This document shows, one piece after another, positions 23,104 to 24,458 of a stretch of 24,458 nucleotides of DNA. Position 1 is the first letter of the stretch. Each line of letters opens with the position of its first letter. The notes beneath the pieces were generated by a model. It saw only the letters and a program-made list of their open reading frames with translations. It searched no databases and was not told where the DNA came from. The translations under genes were made by a program, and so were the position numbers. The DNA is from JBBAFM01 sp041655415 (lineage in GTDB: Bacteria > Bacillota > Clostridia > Peptostreptococcales > JAAYPU01): assembly GCA_964429195.1 (NCBI GenBank), contig CAYSBC010000027.1:1-24458 (forward strand), in the 5' to 3' direction.

Positions 23104-24458
23104 CTAGTAATCGCTGTATAAATACCACTTTTTAACAAACTTGCATTTCCCCCAGCGTTCTTTTAAATATGGTAGAACATAATAATCAAGTCCAAAGGTT
23201 GAACCAGAGCCACCTATGGTTGCTACTCCACCAAATATATACCATAACATTTCATAAGGTGCAAGACCGGAAGCCCAAATCATTAATCCCATAGCTACAG
23301 AAGCTATAGAAGCAAGTGCAGTAAACAAACCACCTATTAAAGCAAGTCCGACTGCAATCTCTGCTAATACCATGAAGGTTTGGAATACAGTTGCCAGCCC
23401 TGTAAAGCCACCATCAGGGGTATAAAAGACTAGGTCCATAGACCATTCAACAAGGTTGGCTATAAATCCAGGTACAGGTAAAGCCGCACCCCACTCTGCA
23501 GCACCCTCAACCGAAGCGGATGTAACATCAACTATTTTTTGTGGTATTAGAAAAATATCATTTGGATTATCTATAATTGAAGGTAATTTACGCCATCCTT
23601 CTAAAAACCATTTTACACCCAAAAATATTCGAAGCGGCACTAACCAAAAGTTTGGAGAACGTTTTGAAAAATGACCTCCAAGGAAGCTACGACCATCTTC
23701 TATAAAGAAGAATTCATGCATCAAATAAGTCCATACTTTTGTAAAACCTGCCACCTGGATAAAGTAAATGACATTAATAAAGTGCTTAATAAACATAGCA
23801 GGGAATCCGGAAAAACGGAAATCTCTCTTACCTGTCCCTACTTGAGCAACGCCATATTTTCCGCCTATACAGACCATAGAACCATGGAATGTAGGTTTAT
23901 AAATCAATAGTTCTTGTCCATTAATACTCCTCACAATATTTTTAGCGACGAGATCTGATGAATGTTCAGCATTTTCTACCATTTGTGGAACGGGTTTTCC
24001 TTCACCTTCGGGAATGAAAAAGATATTGTCGCCTACAACAAAGGCATCTTCTTGACCTATTGCACGTAAATAGGAATCTGTTACGATTCTATTCCGACCA
24101 TTTTTCTCTAAGTCGAGTTCCTCCATCAGGTCGCTACCCTCAATGCCTGCTGCCCATATGGTAGTATAAGTATGAATGCAACCTTTATTTTCAAGGCGTA
24201 CTAAGTTTTTTTGCACCTCTATTACACCTGATTGAGTTAGAATTTGAACCCCTAACTTTTCCAATCTTTTTTCCGCTTTTCTAATCAGTTTATCGTCAAG
24301 GGTAGGCAAGATTTTAGGCAGCATATCGATGACATACATGGTGACATCCTTGGAATCGATTGCAAACTTTTTACATAGCTTATCTTTCCATTCTGCTAAT
24401 TCGCCTATCATCTCAATGCCGGTTGCACCACAGCCTATGACTGTAAAAGTTAACAAAT
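23104..24458 (-). CDS. Type II NADH dehydrogenase (NDH-2) with C-terminal DoxX-like membrane extension, N-terminus beyond the window
   Basis: This flavoenzyme passes electrons from NADH to a quinone without pumping protons. The visible part starts inside the NADH-binding Rossmann motif (VIGCGATGIEMIGEL), so roughly the first 140-160 residues lie beyond the right edge. The second FAD-binding stretch is VVGDNIFFIPEGEGKPVPQMVENAEHSSDLVAKNI, and GKYGVAQVG and the membrane-contact region follow. Unlike plain NDH-2, a further stretch of about 190 residues with several hydrophobic helices follows (from about LVPLRIFLGVKWFLEGWRKL), resembling DoxX. A membrane extension on Ndh2 is also a feature of the Listeria extracellular electron transfer enzyme. 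It is the first gene seen of the six-gene set; more may lie upstream. Confidence 0.88.
   Translation of the reverse strand, partial: LLTFTVIGCGATGIEMIGELAEWKDKLCKKFAIDSKDVTMYVIDMLPKILPTLDDKLIRKAEKRLEKLGVQILTQSGVIEVQKNLVRLENKGCIHTYTTIWAAGIEGSDLMEELDLEKNGRNRIVTDSYLRAIGQEDAFVVGDNIFFIPEGEGKPVPQMVENAEHSSDLVAKNIVRSINGQELLIYKPTFHGSMVCIGGKYGVAQVGTGKRDFRFSGFPAMFIKHFINVIYFIQVAGFTKVWTYLMHEFFFIEDGRSFLGGHFSKRSPNFWLVPLRIFLGVKWFLEGWRKLPSIIDNPNDIFLIPQKIVDVTSASVEGAAEWGAALPVPGFIANLVEWSMDLVFYTPDGGFTGLATVFQTFMVLAEIAVGLALIGGLFTALASIASVAMGLMIWASGLAPYEMLWYIFGGVATIGGSGSTFGLDYYVLPYLKERWGKCKFVKKWYLYSDY

Noticed and set aside
23090..23128. Longer polyprenyl synthase starting at GTG 23128
   Set aside because: It would overlap NDH-2 by 25 bases without a ribosome binding site. 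ATG 23089 has a good GGTGAT and gives the normal N-terminus.
1..24458. CRISPR arrays, tRNA genes, prophage or toxin-antitoxin genes
   Set aside because: I looked for regularly spaced repeats, tRNA cloverleaf arms with TTCGA loops, and integrase or toxin motifs, and found none that hold up by eye.

Overview
The window is AT-rich and looks like the chromosome of a low-GC Firmicute, most likely a member of the Clostridia. The evidence is the primase/sigma-70 block (dgt-dnaG-rpoD-trmK-nif3), the alaS-ireB-ruvX-fur order, a tRNA-Ala T-box ahead of alaS, Firmicute-type LexA boxes, a PpsR regulator and strong AGGAGG-type ribosome binding sites. I cannot name the genus. The sequence is a draft scaffold: two runs of exactly 100 N (6655-6754 and 12960-13059) are placeholders of unknown true length.

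Left part (1-12.7 kb, all +). This is housekeeping: ppsR, dgt, dnaG, rpoD with a strong terminator, trmK overlapping a Nif3-family gene, the RNase P RNA gene with its terminator, a small cysteine-free protein resembling the N-terminal domain of NuoF, a LysM/membrane protein of YneA type whose promoter carries two LexA boxes, then T-box-alaS, ireB, ruvX and a Fur-family regulator. A roughly 790-base stretch with no recognisable gene, containing the second gap, separates this from the right part.

Middle (13.4-18.3 kb, all -). A magnesium transporter gene, mgtE, sits behind a roughly 300-nt leader. That leader holds hairpins and a 25-codon open reading frame with its own ribosome binding site. 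The encoded peptide contains a Pro-Leu-Pro-basic stretch that recalls the enterobacterial MgtL leader peptide, and I see no M-box. An LTA-synthase-like sulfatase and a Mef-like MFS exporter follow.

Right part (18.4 kb to the end, all -). Six tightly packed genes form what looks like one operon, transcribed from the right edge leftwards: an NDH-2 with a C-terminal membrane (DoxX-like) extension (cut by the window edge), a long-chain polyprenyl diphosphate synthase, a membrane-anchored FMN-binding protein with an ApbE flavinylation motif, a CitA/DcuS-type sensor kinase, its CitB/DcuR-type response regulator, and a UbiA/MenA prenyltransferase. NDH-2, the two quinone-tail enzymes and a flavinylated protein are core parts of the flavin-based extracellular electron transfer route described in Listeria. 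Here a two-component system is embedded between them. The kinase's sensor domain has lost typical carboxylate-binding residues, so it may sense something else. The mgtE leader and this regulated electron-transfer operon are the two most interesting items.
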